Assembly (NCBI RefSeq): GCF_026342735.1 | Contig: NZ_JAPEMM010000001.1 | Span: 4,278,001-4,342,000 of the forward strand | Direction: 5' to 3' | DNA from: Streptomyces sp. NBC_00193 | Lineage (GTDB): Bacteria > Actinomycetota > Actinomycetes > Streptomycetales > Streptomycetaceae | DNA: 64,000 bases | Shown: positions 48,327 to 57,592 of the stretch, in pieces | How the letters are laid out: every line of letters begins with the position of its first letter | How positions within the stretch are numbered: position 1 is the stretch's first letter | Notes under the pieces: model-generated | Seen by the model: only the letters and a program-made list of their open reading frames with translations | What the model was told of the DNA's origin: nothing | Database searches by the model: none | Made by a program: the position numbers and the translations under genes

Positions 48327-50000
48327 GTGAGAGTCAGTACCGAGGGGTTGGAGCCTGTGCGCTCGGGTCCCGCGAGTGGGCCTGCCACGCGCGCCCGGCC
48401 CGTTTCGGGCCCCGCACGTGGAGTGCTCCGTTCCCGGGGCGCCCTGTTGCTCGTGGAAGCCGTCGTGGCTTTCGGCGGGGCGCTCGTGCTCCCGATGATG
48501 GCCGTGGGCTTCAAGCTCGATCCGCTGGACCGCATCGCCCAGGTCAGCGGCCTGGCCGCGATCCAGTTCCGGTTCGCCCTGATCGGTCTGCTCTTCATCG
48601 GCGCCGTCGTGCTCGCGATGCGGCTGCGCGGTGGCCGCCACTTCGATCTCACCACCCGGATCTCCGCGGCCGCCCTCGCCGGCCTGGCCAGCGGGTTCGT
48701 CGCGGCGGGAGCGGTGGTCGCGCTCCACGGCACGCCGTGGCCGATGTTCGGCCTCAACGGCGACAGCGGCCGGATCGTCGAGTGGGCCCACGCGGTCGCC
48801 AACGGGCAGCCCTCCGGTTCCCCGGTCTACCCGCCCGCACCGCTCTTCACCCTCGGGTACTACGCGGAGTGGTTCCACGGCGGCAACACCGCCTACGCCT
48901 TCAAGGACCTCCAGATCCTCGGGGCCGCCTTCTTCGGGCCGTTCGTCTACTTCGCCTGGCGGCTGCTGCTGAGCCCGCTGCGGGCGCTGGCCTTCGGTGT
49001 CGTACCGGCCTTCGCGCTGATCGACGCGTACAAGCCGTACGCCCAGACGGTCCTCGTGGTGCTGGTCCCGGTCCTGGTGGCCCTGGTGGTGGCGCTGCGC
49101 CGCAGCGGCACCGGGAACTGGCGGCCGTTGCTGCTCAAGGCCGCCGGTTTCGGCGCGCTCATCGGTGTGCTCTTCCTCACGTACTCCGGCTGGTTCCTGT
49201 GGAGCGCGGCCGGCGTCTTCTTCGCCGCGGCCCTGTACTTCCCGTGGAAGACCGGCCGGGCCAAGGGCGCCGCGTTCCTCGGCGTCACCCTGGCGGCCTT
49301 CATGGCGGTGGCCGGGCAGTACCTGGTGGTCATGCTGACCGAGGGCCAGGAGACCAAGGACTTCAACTTCCGCTTCGACACCTTCACCGACCCGGCCTAC
49401 TACCTGATGTGGCGCACGGACATGCCGGGCAAGGTCGGAGACTGGCCGCCGCCCGGCGAGTTCGGCGGGGTCGGCCTGTTCGCCCTGGTGACCTTCATAT
49501 GTCTCGGCATCGCGATCTGGCTGGGTCTGCGCAAGCCGATGGTGGTCACCATCACGGCGATGTTCGTGTCCGCCTGGCTGATGCGCATGTACATCGCCTC
49601 GCACATGTACGAGACGCAGACCGTCCAGCTCTACACGCGCACCAACAACCAGCTGCTCTACTGCGGGCTGATCCTCGCCGCACTCGTCGCCCACCTGGTG
49701 TCGCAGCGGCTGGCCGAACGGCGCACATTGGACAATGGTGACGCCACGGCCGTACGGGGACGGGGCTTGCCGGGCCGGGAGGGGGCCGTCATCGGGACCC
49801 TGTGCGCCCTGCTGCTCCTGCTCGGAACGGTGTCGTCCTCGATGGCCGACCGGTACATGCCGGCCCAGGACGGGACCTACCGGATCCTGCCCTACGTGTC
49901 GCACACGATTCGGCAGATGAACGGAAAGTGCCCCCAATTCGCCCCCGAGCACAAGTGCTCCAAGGACGGCGATCAGACTTGGCTGACATACATCAGATGA
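48327..50000 (+). CDS. large multi-pass membrane protein, arabinofuranosyltransferase AftA-like (GT-C)
   Basis: About 557 residues from GTG 48327. Around twelve membrane helices; the first external loop carries FGLNGDSGRIVEWAHAVANG, with the acidic Asp expected of GT-C transferases, followed by YPPAPLFTLGYYAEWFHGG. The C-terminal ADRYMPAQDGTYRILPYVSHTIRQMNGKCP resembles the end of AftA, the enzyme that primes arabinan on galactan in mycobacteria. Streptomyces does not make arabinogalactan, so the acceptor must differ. It is followed 13 bp later by a DUF2142 gene. The family call is from remembered motifs. Confidence 0.6.
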   Translation: MRVSTEGLEPVRSGPASGPATRARPVSGPARGVLRSRGALLLVEAVVAFGGALVLPMMAVGFKLDPLDRIAQVSGLAAIQFRFALIGLLFIGAVVLAMRLRGGRHFDLTTRISAAALAGLASGFVAAGAVVALHGTPWPMFGLNGDSGRIVEWAHAVANGQPSGSPVYPPAPLFTLGYYAEWFHGGNTAYAFKDLQILGAAFFGPFVYFAWRLLLSPLRALAFGVVPAFALIDAYKPYAQTVLVVLVPVLVALVVALRRSGTGNWRPLLLKAAGFGALIGVLFLTYSGWFLWSAAGVFFAAALYFPWKTGRAKGAAFLGVTLAAFMAVAGQYLVVMLTEGQETKDFNFRFDTFTDPAYYLMWRTDMPGKVGDWPPPGEFGGVGLFALVTFICLGIAIWLGLRKPMVVTITAMFVSAWLMRMYIASHMYETQTVQLYTRTNNQLLYCGLILAALVAHLVSQRLAERRTLDNGDATAVRGRGLPGREGAVIGTLCALLLLLGTVSSSMADRYMPAQDGTYRILPYVSHTIRQMNGKCPQFAPEHKCSKDGDQTWLTYIR

Positions 50001-50013
50001 TCACGAGGACGAC

Positions 50014-51666
50014 ATGATCTCCGCATTGACGCGGCTGGCCGACTGGTCGGCCCGGACCCCCAAGAGGCTCTGGGCCGTCAGCTTCGTCCTCTTCTTCACC
50101 ATCGCGGCCAGCTGGTCGGCCGCGACGCCGCTGGGCGCCTCGCCCGACGAGCACGCCCACTTCATCCGGGCGGCGGCCGTCGCCCGGGGGCAGATCAACG
50201 GCTCCGAGGTGATGGTTCCGCACATCGTCGCGGGCATCAAGGGCGACTTCGCCGAGACCGGCGTGCAGCTCCCGGAGTGGTACTCGGATCTCCCCAAGCA
50301 CCACGAGTGCTACTCGTGGCACGCGGGCACCCCCGCCTCCTGCGCGCCCGCCATCGGGTCCTCGGACACCATCGTCGAGGTCCCCACCGCCGCCGGCCGC
50401 TACCACCCTGCGTACTACCTGATGACCGGCTGGCCGAGCCTGCTCGTGGAGGGCACCAAGGGGCTCTACCTCATGCGCCTGATGTCGGCGCTGTTCTGCT
50501 CGCTGCTGCTGGCCAGTGCCGTGGTGACGGCCTCCGAATGGCGGCGCGGACGCTCGCTGGCCCTGCTCGGCGTCTTCACGGCGGCGACGCCCATGGCCCT
50601 GTTCATGGCCGGCATGGTCAACCCCAGCGGCGGTGAGATCGCCGCCGGAATCCTGGTGTGGACGGCCCTGCTGTCGATCCTCATGTCGCCCGATCCCCAG
50701 CTGCTGAACCGCAGGCTCGCGCGGGCCGGCATCGGCGGCCTGGTGCTGATCAACATCCGGCCGCTCGGACTGATCTGGTTCGCCGGCGCGGTCTGCTTCG
50801 GCCTGCTGCTGGCCGAGCGCGGCGTGCTGCGCTCGGTGCTCCGCCGCAAGGCGATGTGGCTCTGGACGGGGCTGCTCGGCCTCGCCACGGTCGGGGCGCT
50901 CGCGTGGGCGGCCGCGCACCCCGACAACTCGGTCATAAAGATCCCCAAGTACCTCACCACGACGGAAGCGGCCCGCCGCACCCTCGGGGCCACCGAGATG
51001 TACATCCAGCAGATGCTCGGCTTCTTCGGCTGGCTCGACACCCCGGCGCCGCTCGTCACCTGGTACGCCTGGCTCGGCGTGATCGGCGCGGTCACCGTGC
51101 TGGGGCTGATGTACGGCCGCAAGCGCGAAACGATGGCGCTGCTCGGGATGCTGATCGCCATCGTGATCGTGCCGGTGGTCGGACAGACCTCACAGGCGTC
51201 GAAGATCGGCCTGGTCTGGCAGGGCCGCTACCTGCTGCCGTTCGCCGTCGGCCTGCCGCTGATGGCGGTGCTGATCCTCGCGCGCCGGATGCCGGAGAAG
51301 GGCTTCCCCCTGCGCAGGCTGGTCGGCTACTCCCTGCCCCTGCTCGCCCTGGGCAACGCGGCGGCGTTCTACTGGACCCTGCGGCGCTTCGCCGTCGGGA
51401 TCAGCGGCCCCGTGATCCCGTACGCCGCGCACTGGGCCCCGCCCGGCGGCTGGGTGTTCTGGACCGGTGCCTACACGGTGGCGGCGTTCGCCCTCGTGGT
51501 GCCCGGACTGATGCGGGACCGCGTGGCCGACGGGACGCCCGTACTCGCACCGCCCGGCGTACTGCCCGGAGCCGGCGGGGCGCAGGGCCCGGCGGACCTT
51601 TCCGGATCCCTTCCGGAGCCGGGAGCGGAAACCCACCGCCACCCACGGGTGACCCAGGTCCGCTGA
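50014..51666 (+). CDS. DUF2142-family membrane protein
   Basis: 550 residues, about twelve membrane helices. The signature ATPLGASPDEHAHFIRAAAVARGQI (P-D-E-x-x-H in the first external loop) and YHPAYYLMTGWPSLL, then NPSGGEIAAGILVW, mark DUF2142, predicted GT-C-type transferases of polyprenyl-phosphate sugars. Start ATG follows GAGGACG. Being 13 bp behind the AftA-like gene suggests both serve one surface-glycan pathway. Donor and acceptor are unknown. The C-terminus is a soluble, Pro/Gly-rich tail. Confidence 0.85.
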   Translation: MISALTRLADWSARTPKRLWAVSFVLFFTIAASWSAATPLGASPDEHAHFIRAAAVARGQINGSEVMVPHIVAGIKGDFAETGVQLPEWYSDLPKHHECYSWHAGTPASCAPAIGSSDTIVEVPTAAGRYHPAYYLMTGWPSLLVEGTKGLYLMRLMSALFCSLLLASAVVTASEWRRGRSLALLGVFTAATPMALFMAGMVNPSGGEIAAGILVWTALLSILMSPDPQLLNRRLARAGIGGLVLINIRPLGLIWFAGAVCFGLLLAERGVLRSVLRRKAMWLWTGLLGLATVGALAWAAAHPDNSVIKIPKYLTTTEAARRTLGATEMYIQQMLGFFGWLDTPAPLVTWYAWLGVIGAVTVLGLMYGRKRETMALLGMLIAIVIVPVVGQTSQASKIGLVWQGRYLLPFAVGLPLMAVLILARRMPEKGFPLRRLVGYSLPLLALGNAAAFYWTLRRFAVGISGPVIPYAAHWAPPGGWVFWTGAYTVAAFALVVPGLMRDRVADGTPVLAPPGVLPGAGGAQGPADLSGSLPEPGAETHRHPRVTQVR

Positions 51667-51758
51667 ACCGCGAACCGCTGAACCACTGATCCGCTGAACT
51701 GTCGGCCCCGGCCCGGCGGGTGCGTCCTCGGACGCCCCGTCAGCCGGGGCCGCGGTCG

Positions 51759-52529
51759 TCAGCGGCCCCCGTCCCGGCTCCCCGCCTGCACCTCCACGGG
51801 CACCTCCGCCGGCACCTCCGCCACGGCGACCGACGGCGTGTGCGCGTCCGCCTCGGCCAGCAGGCTCCCGTCCGGCGCCCATACGGCCGCGCCCCCGCAG
51901 CCCGTCCACGGTCCGGCGGGTCCGACGTGGTTGGCGAGCACCACGTACATCCCGAAGTCCCGGGCGATGCCCGGGTGGACCGCCGCCCGCTCGGCGATGC
52001 CGTCGCCCGTGCCGTAGAGCGAGCTCGCCAGGTGGACCCGGCAGCCGGCCGCCGCGCCCGCGGCGGGCACGTCCGCGAAGTGGTTGTCGAAGCAGATCCC
52101 CAGGGAGAAGCGGATCCCGCCGAGTTCGAAGCGGCCCGGGACCGTCCCCGCGGTGAAGACCTCCTGCTCGTGGCGGAACAGGTGTTGCTTGGCGTACGTG
52201 GTCACGTGCGCGCCGTCCGCGTCGTGGACCAGGGTCGCGATGACGGGCCGGGGGCCGTCCGTGCGCAGCGCGACGTTGACGGCGGTGGCGATCCCGGTGG
52301 AGCGGACGGGGTCCAGCCGGGGATCCTCGGCATCGGCCAGCCACAGGCCGGGGTCGGCGCCGAGCGCGGCCAGTTCGTAGCCGGTCAGGGTGAACTCGGG
52401 GAACACCACCAGCCCGGCGCCCTCCTGACGGGCCCGCACGGCGAGCGCGGCCGCCCGTACGGCGTTGGCGGAGACGTCGGCGGGGGCGCAGCTCAGCTGC
52501 GCGGCAGCGATCTTCACCCGGCCCAGCAT
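51759..52529 (-). CDS. carbon-nitrogen hydrolase (nitrilase superfamily)
   Basis: 256 residues. Catalytic triad: Glu in VVFPEFTLTGYE, Lys in TYAKQHLFRHE, Cys in LGICFDNHFADVP; all are present. The gene probably starts at ATG 52529, though GTG four codons in (VKIAAAQL) is equally possible. The family cleaves amides or nitriles; the exact substrate cannot be told. The C-terminus is Val/Glu/Pro-rich (VAEVPAEVPVEVQ). It lies 49 bp downstream of the TetR gene on the same strand. Confidence 0.88.
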   Translation of the reverse strand: MLGRVKIAAAQLSCAPADVSANAVRAAALAVRARQEGAGLVVFPEFTLTGYELAALGADPGLWLADAEDPRLDPVRSTGIATAVNVALRTDGPRPVIATLVHDADGAHVTTYAKQHLFRHEQEVFTAGTVPGRFELGGIRFSLGICFDNHFADVPAAGAAAGCRVHLASSLYGTGDGIAERAAVHPGIARDFGMYVVLANHVGPAGPWTGCGGAAVWAPDGSLLAEADAHTPSVAVAEVPAEVPVEVQAGSRDGGR

Positions 52530-52578
52530 GCCAGCCCCGCGATCGGCCCCGCGGTCAGGCCCGGAGCCGGGCCCGGAG

Positions 52579-53154
52579 TCAGGCCCGGGGCCCCTGGATC
52601 AGGTCCAGGAAGGCGCGGAAGGCGCCGGGCATGTCCACGGATTCGGGGGCCAGCAGCCACTGGTACTGGAGGCCGTCCATCACGGCGGCCAGCAGCGGGG
52701 CCGCCTGCTCGGGGGTGAGGCCCGAGGGGAGCCGGTCGCCGTACTCCGCGCGGAGCACGTCCGCCATCGCCGAGCGCACCTGTGCGTACCGCTCGGCGAA
52801 GAACTCCCGCGCCGGGTGGCCGTCGGTGACGCTCTCGCCGAGCAGCGCCGAGAAGGTCTGCACGATGCCCGGGCGCATGGCGTTGTACTCCACCAGCGAG
52901 GCCAGCAGGTCCGGGCGCCAGGCGTCGGCCAGCGCGCGGGTGCCGCCGCCGGTGTCCCAGCGGTCGCGCTCCTCCAGGACCGCGACCAGCAGGGCCTCCT
53001 TGGTCGGGAAGTAGTGCAGGAGCCCCTGCTGGGTCAGGCCCACGCGTTCGGCGACCGTGCCCAGGGCCGCGCCGCGGTAGCCGCGCTCGGCGATCACCTC
53101 GAGGGCGGCGCGGACGATCTCCACGCGCCGTTCCTCACTTCTGGCCCTGACCAT
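52579..53154 (-). CDS. TetR-family regulator
   Basis: 191 residues from ATG 53154. The N-terminal helix-turn-helix is RRVEIVRAALEVIAERGYRGAALGTVAERVGLTQQGLLHYFPTKEALLVAVLEERDR, a full TetR signature with the LHYFPTKEAL turn. The ligand domain resembles TetR_C_6-type proteins. It is divergent from the GH3 glucosidase, 166 bp apart, and probably represses it in response to a saccharide or aglycone. Co-direction with the nitrilase gene may be incidental. Confidence 0.9.
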   Translation of the reverse strand: MVRARSEERRVEIVRAALEVIAERGYRGAALGTVAERVGLTQQGLLHYFPTKEALLVAVLEERDRWDTGGGTRALADAWRPDLLASLVEYNAMRPGIVQTFSALLGESVTDGHPAREFFAERYAQVRSAMADVLRAEYGDRLPSGLTPEQAAPLLAAVMDGLQYQWLLAPESVDMPGAFRAFLDLIQGPRA

Positions 53155-53320
53155 CGCCCCGCCACCCCTTCCGTTCCACACCTGCCAGCAGGACCGTACG
53201 GCATGACCGCATCCGTATCCGGAATATCACGAACAGATTACGAACCCTACCGCTCTACAGGGAACGGGTCCACCATGGGGTCACCGCGCCGCACCGCGCA
53301 CCCGCACCCAACGAGGAGGC

Positions 53321-55780
53321 ATGGCCGTGACCGATGCCGATCAGGTCCGCAACGACGCCGTAGAGACGGCCCTGGGCAAGCTGGACCTCGACACCAAGAC
53401 CCGGCTGCTGGCCGGTCAGGACATGTGGTCCCTGCCCGCCGTCCCCGAGATCGGACTGAAGTCCCTGGTCTTCTCCGACGGCCCCATCGGGGTGCGCGGG
53501 GTGCGCTGGACCGCCGACGACCCGTCGATCGCCCTGCCCTCCCCGACCGCGCTCGCCGCCGCGTGGGACCCCGAGCTGGCCCGCCGGGCCGGCCGCCTCC
53601 TCGCCCAGGAGGCCCGCCGCAAGGGCGTCCACGTCCTGCTCGCGCCCACCGTCAACCTGCACCGCTCCCCGCTCGGCGGCCGGCACTTCGAGTGCTACTC
53701 CGAGGACCCGTACCTCACCGGCGCGGTCGGCAGCGGCTACGTGAACGGCGTCCAGGACGGCGGCGTCGGCACCACCGTCAAGCACTTCGTGGGCAACGAC
53801 GCCGAGACCGAGCGGTTCACCGTCGACAGCGTCATCGCCCCGCGCCCGCTGCGCGAGCTGTACCTGGCCCCCTTCGAGGCCATCGTCGCCAACGCCCACC
53901 CGTGGGGCATCATGACCGCCTACAACCGGGTCAACGGTGTGTTCATGAGCGAGAACACCCACCTGGTCAACGAGGTCCTGCGCGCCGAATGGGGCTTCGA
54001 CGGCGCCAACGTCTCCGACTGGATGGCCGCCCGCTCCACCGCCGGCGACATCCTCGGCGGCCTCGACGTGGTCATGCCCGGCCCCGTCTCCGTCTACGGC
54101 GCCCCGCTCGCCGAAGCAGTCCGCTCGGGAGAGGTCCCCGAGTCCGCCGTCGACGACGCCGTCCGCAACGTCCTGCGCCTCGCCGCCCGCGTCGGCATCC
54201 TGGAGGGCGCCCCCGCCGTGGTCGGCGAGACCCCGGCCCCCATCGACGGTCAGGCGCTGGCCCGCGAGCTGGCCGCCCGCGGCTTCGTCCTCGTACGCAA
54301 CGAGGCCGTGTCCGGTGAGGGGCCGGTGCTCCCGCTCGACGCGTCCGCCGGCCGCACCGTCGCCCTCATCGGCGCCGCCGCCCGCGACGCCCGCGTCCTC
54401 GGCGGCGGCTCCGCCACCGTCTTCCCCGAGCGGATCGTCTCCCCGCTGGACGGGCTCACCGAGGCCCTGCCCGACGGGGCGCTGACCTTCACCGTGGGCG
54501 CCGACCCCAGCGACGAACTGACCCCCGCCGACAAGGGCTTCGAGCTGCGCGCGATCTGCCGCGACGCCTCCGGGGCCGTCCTCGGCACGGGCTCCCTGCC
54601 CACCGGGCAGCTCCAGTGGATCGGCGACGACCTGCCCGAGGGCGTCACGTACGAGACGATGGCGAGCATCGAGGTCGTCGGCACGTTCGTCCCGCGCGAG
54701 AGCGGCGAGCACGCATTCGGCACCCGCGGACTCGGCGCCTTCAGCCTCGCCGTCGGCGGGGAGGTCCGCTGGCACGGCGTCCAGCAGATGGGCAACGAGG
54801 CCGACCCCTTCGAGGCCTTCTTCGGCGCACCCAACGAGCGGGCCCGCCTCACCCTCACCGAGGGCGAAGCCGTCGAGGTCTCGCTGACCTACCAGGTCCC
54901 CGACGTGACGGCCCTGCCGCTCAAGGCCATCATGTTCTCCTTCCTCCACCTGGGCCCCCAGCGCTCCGCCGACGAGCTCATCGCCGAGGCCGTGGAGGCG
55001 GCCCGCGCCGCCGACACCGCCGTCGTGGTCGTCGCCACCACCGAGCGGGTGGAGTCCGAGGGCTTCGACCGCAAGGACCTCACCCTCCCGGGCCGCCAGA
55101 ACGACCTGGTGCGCGCCGTCGCCGCGGTCAACCCGAACACCGTGGTCGTCGTCAACGCCGGCTCCCCGGTGGAACTCCCGTGGCGCGAGGACGTGGCCGC
55201 CGTCCTGCTGACCTGGTTCCCCGGGCAGGAGGGCGGGGCCGCGCTGGCCGACGTACTCCTCGGCGCGGCCGAGCCGGGCGGGCGGCTGCCCACGACCTGG
55301 CCCGCCGAGTTCGCCGACGCGCCGGTCACCGAAGTCACCCCCACCGAGGGGCGCCTGGAGTACACCGAGGGGCTCTTCATCGGCTACCGGGCCTACGAGA
55401 AGCACGGGATCGCCCCGGCCTTCCCCTTCGGGCACGGCCTCGGCTACACGGACTGGGCCTACGAGTCCCTGGAGGCCACCCCCACGCGGGCGACGGTCCG
55501 GGTCACCAACACCGGCACCCGGCCGGGCCGCGAGACCGTACAGGTCTACCTGGCCCCCCTCGCGGACACCGCCCTGCGACCGGCGAGCTGGCTCGCGGGC
55601 TTCGCGAGCGTGACCGCGGGACCCGGCGAGAGCGTCGAGGTGGAGATCGCCCTGCCGGAGCGCGCCTTCGAGATCTGGGACGAGACCTCGCACTCCTGGC
55701 AGCGGATCGGCGGCGGCTACGAGATCCGCGTGGGCCGCTCGCACGGCGACACGCGGTTGACGGCGGCCCTCGACCTGTAA
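53321..55780 (+). CDS. glycoside hydrolase family 3 beta-glucosidase with PA14 and FnIII-like domains
   Basis: 819 residues. GH3 N-terminal barrel: LVFSDGPIGVRGVRW, LAPTVNLHRSPLGGRHFECYSEDP, VKHFVGNDAETERFTVDS, and the nucleophile Asp233 in GFDGANVSDWMAARST. The second GH3 domain is split by a PA14 sugar-binding insert (about 405-545, with IEVVGTFVPRESGEHAFG). C-terminal fibronectin-like domain from about 700 (VRVTNTGTRPGRETVQVYLAP). No signal peptide, so it probably acts on imported oligosaccharides. Divergent TetR regulator; followed by a strong terminator. Confidence 0.95.
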   Translation: MAVTDADQVRNDAVETALGKLDLDTKTRLLAGQDMWSLPAVPEIGLKSLVFSDGPIGVRGVRWTADDPSIALPSPTALAAAWDPELARRAGRLLAQEARRKGVHVLLAPTVNLHRSPLGGRHFECYSEDPYLTGAVGSGYVNGVQDGGVGTTVKHFVGNDAETERFTVDSVIAPRPLRELYLAPFEAIVANAHPWGIMTAYNRVNGVFMSENTHLVNEVLRAEWGFDGANVSDWMAARSTAGDILGGLDVVMPGPVSVYGAPLAEAVRSGEVPESAVDDAVRNVLRLAARVGILEGAPAVVGETPAPIDGQALARELAARGFVLVRNEAVSGEGPVLPLDASAGRTVALIGAAARDARVLGGGSATVFPERIVSPLDGLTEALPDGALTFTVGADPSDELTPADKGFELRAICRDASGAVLGTGSLPTGQLQWIGDDLPEGVTYETMASIEVVGTFVPRESGEHAFGTRGLGAFSLAVGGEVRWHGVQQMGNEADPFEAFFGAPNERARLTLTEGEAVEVSLTYQVPDVTALPLKAIMFSFLHLGPQRSADELIAEAVEAARAADTAVVVVATTERVESEGFDRKDLTLPGRQNDLVRAVAAVNPNTVVVVNAGSPVELPWREDVAAVLLTWFPGQEGGAALADVLLGAAEPGGRLPTTWPAEFADAPVTEVTPTEGRLEYTEGLFIGYRAYEKHGIAPAFPFGHGLGYTDWAYESLEATPTRATVRVTNTGTRPGRETVQVYLAPLADTALRPASWLAGFASVTAGPGESVEVEIALPERAFEIWDETSHSWQRIGGGYEIRVGRSHGDTRLTAALDL

Positions 55781-55819
55781 TGGCCGGAAATCACCCCACG
55801 CAGAGGTGATCCACACACT

Positions 55820-55855
55820 GGACCGGGGGCGGGCCCTGACACCCGCCCCCGGTCC
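55820..55855. terminator. hairpin terminator between GH3 and SGNH genes
   Basis: Perfect 14-bp stem (GGACCGGGGGCGGG with CCCGCCCCCGGTCC) and an 8-nt loop, 39 bp past the GH3 stop and 15 bp from the stop of the convergent SGNH gene, so usable from both sides. Confidence 0.85.
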
Positions 55856-55870
55856 GTTCTCCTCACCGCG

Positions 55871-56782
55871 TCAACGCGGAGGCTCGGCGGAGGTCACCTG
55901 TCGGTGCGCCAGTTCCGCGAGCCGCGCCTGTCCGTCCTTGCCCGGATGGAACCAGTCCCAGCGGCTCAACTGCTCCGCCGAGAAGGGGTACTGGAACACC
56001 GCGCCGCCGTCGTAGCGGCACAGCTCGTCCTTCGCGCAGACCTCGCGCAGCGCCTCGTTGTACTCGACCACGCGCGCCCGCACCTGCTCCCGCCGGGCCG
56101 TCGCACCGGCGGCCGCCGAGGTCGGATCGGCGAGCATCGACTGGCAGATGCCCAGCTTCCACACCTGGCGCACCATCGGGTCGTCCTTGCCCTGCTTCCA
56201 CAGCCGCTGGAGGTCCGGGACGCTGGAGACGTACACCTGCGAGGTCGGCGAGGCCGCCCGCAGGCCGGCCAGCGCCTTCTCGAAGCCGGAGCGGAAGGCG
56301 GCCACCGAAGTCATCGACGAAGCCGAGGGCCGGCAGGCGTCGTTCGAGCCCACCATCACCGTGACCAGGCCCGGCTTGTGCGCGGCGGCCGAGGCGAGCT
56401 GGCCCGGCAGGTCCGCCATCCGGGAGCCGGTCACCGCGTAGTTCCAGCTGCGCGCGGGCACCTCGGCCTCACCGAGCAGCCGGGCGGCCAGCGAACGCAC
56501 CTCGGGGTCGTCACCGGTGGCCCAGGAAGCCTCCGGGCAGTCGGCCAGCACCGAACAGGCGTCGAAACCGCGCGTGATGGAGTCGCCCACGGCGGCGACC
56601 GACGCCGGTGCGATGTTCCACCGCGGGGCCGCCTGCGCACCGCGTTCGCCCCCGGCCTGCGCCCCGTCCGCCGAACACCCGGTCAGCGCACCCGCCGCCA
56701 GGAGCACCAGGGCGGCCGCCACGCCCGCGCCCGCGCCCGCAGAGGTCCGACGCGCGCGGCGGCGTGGGGCGGTGGTGCGCAT
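55871..56782 (-). CDS. SGNH/GDSL-family lipoprotein hydrolase
   Basis: 303 residues from ATG 56782 with GAGGAGGGA upstream. Signal peptide with twin-Arg-like basic start (RRRARR), hydrophobic core and lipobox ALTGC (Cys near 36), so membrane-anchored outside. SGNH blocks: VAAVGDSITRGFDAC (Ser), YAVTGSRMADL (Gly), VMVGSNDACRP (Asn) and WDWFHPGKDGQARLA (Asp, His). Six or more Cys may form disulfides. It is probably an esterase or lipase acting on the envelope or on extracellular esters; the substrate is unknown. Confidence 0.9.
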   Translation of the reverse strand: MRTTAPRRRARRTSAGAGAGVAAALVLLAAGALTGCSADGAQAGGERGAQAAPRWNIAPASVAAVGDSITRGFDACSVLADCPEASWATGDDPEVRSLAARLLGEAEVPARSWNYAVTGSRMADLPGQLASAAAHKPGLVTVMVGSNDACRPSASSMTSVAAFRSGFEKALAGLRAASPTSQVYVSSVPDLQRLWKQGKDDPMVRQVWKLGICQSMLADPTSAAAGATARREQVRARVVEYNEALREVCAKDELCRYDGGAVFQYPFSAEQLSRWDWFHPGKDGQARLAELAHRQVTSAEPPR

Positions 56783-57032
56783 GCGAAAGGTCCCTCCTCG
56801 TCGTCCCCGCATCATTCGGGGGCGTCCTGCTGAGTGAATGCTCTGTGTTTACGGGCCTCGGAGCGACCGTACGTCACACCATGACCCCCGGCGCACGGTA
56901 GCTTTTTCCCGTGGCGTTTCGGCCGCAAGTCCCGCAACGCAATGTCAAGTAATTTCCGTTACATTACATCACGTCACATACTGTCCGTTTTCTGGAGTTT
57001 ATTCCCGACCTCGTCCCACACTGGAGGTCCCG

Positions 57033-57527
57033 GTGACGACACGTGGAGTCCTGTACGTGCACTCCGCACCGCGCGCGCTCTGCCCGCACGTGGAATGGGC
57101 TGTTGCGGGGGTGCTCGGGGTGCGGGTGAACCTCGACTGGATCCGTCAGCCCGCCTCCCCGGGCACCTGGAGAGCCGAGTTCTCCTGGCAGGCCGAGGCG
57201 GGCACCGCATCGAAACTCGCCTCCGCCCTGCGCGGCTGGCACCTGCTCCGCTTCGAAGTGACCGCGGAACCCTGTCCGACCGCCGAGGGCGAGCGCTACA
57301 GCTCCACCCCGCACCTGGGCATCTTCCACGCCGTCACCGGCATGCACGGCGACATCCTGATCCCCGAGGACCGGCTGCGCGCCGCCCTCGCCCGGTCCGC
57401 TCACGGCGAGACGGACCTGGAGGCGGAGATCGCCAAACTCCTCGGCAAACCCTGGGACGACGAGCTCGAACCCTTCCGCTACGCGGGCGAGGGCGCCCCG
57501 GTGCGCTGGCTCCACCAGGTGGTCTGA
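57033..57527 (+). CDS. DUF3145 protein
   Basis: 164 residues from GTG 57033 with GGAGG just upstream. Conserved features: TTRGVLYVHSAPRALCPHVEWAVAGVLGVRVNLDW, WRAEFSWQAEAGTASKLASALRGWHLLRFEVTAEP, HGDILIPEDRLRAAL and LGKPWDDELEPFRYAGEGAPVRWLHQVV. DUF3145 is nearly confined to Actinobacteria and its gene usually sits beside the fab cluster, as here. Function unknown; the constant linkage hints at a role in lipid metabolism (inference). An AT-rich stretch (56940-57000) with GTAA-n6-TTAC may be its promoter region. Confidence 0.88.
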   Translation: MTTRGVLYVHSAPRALCPHVEWAVAGVLGVRVNLDWIRQPASPGTWRAEFSWQAEAGTASKLASALRGWHLLRFEVTAEPCPTAEGERYSSTPHLGIFHAVTGMHGDILIPEDRLRAALARSAHGETDLEAEIAKLLGKPWDDELEPFRYAGEGAPVRWLHQVV

Positions 57528-57541
57528 GCCCCGGACATGCC

Positions 57542-57574
57542 GAAGGCCCGCCCGGGACACCCGGGCGGGCCTTC
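57542..57574. terminator. bidirectional terminator between DUF3145 and fabF
   Basis: Perfect 15-bp stem (GAAGGCCCGCCCGGG with CCCGGGCGGGCCTTC) and a 3-nt loop, 14 bp past the DUF3145 stop and 18 bp past the end of fabF, ending the fab operon. Confidence 0.9.
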
Positions 57575-57592
57575 TACGTGTCAGCGGCAGAC

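Noticed and set aside
53255..55816. Long leftward open frame opposite the GH3 glucosidase
   Set aside because: Same reason: mirror of codon bias, no recognisable domain.
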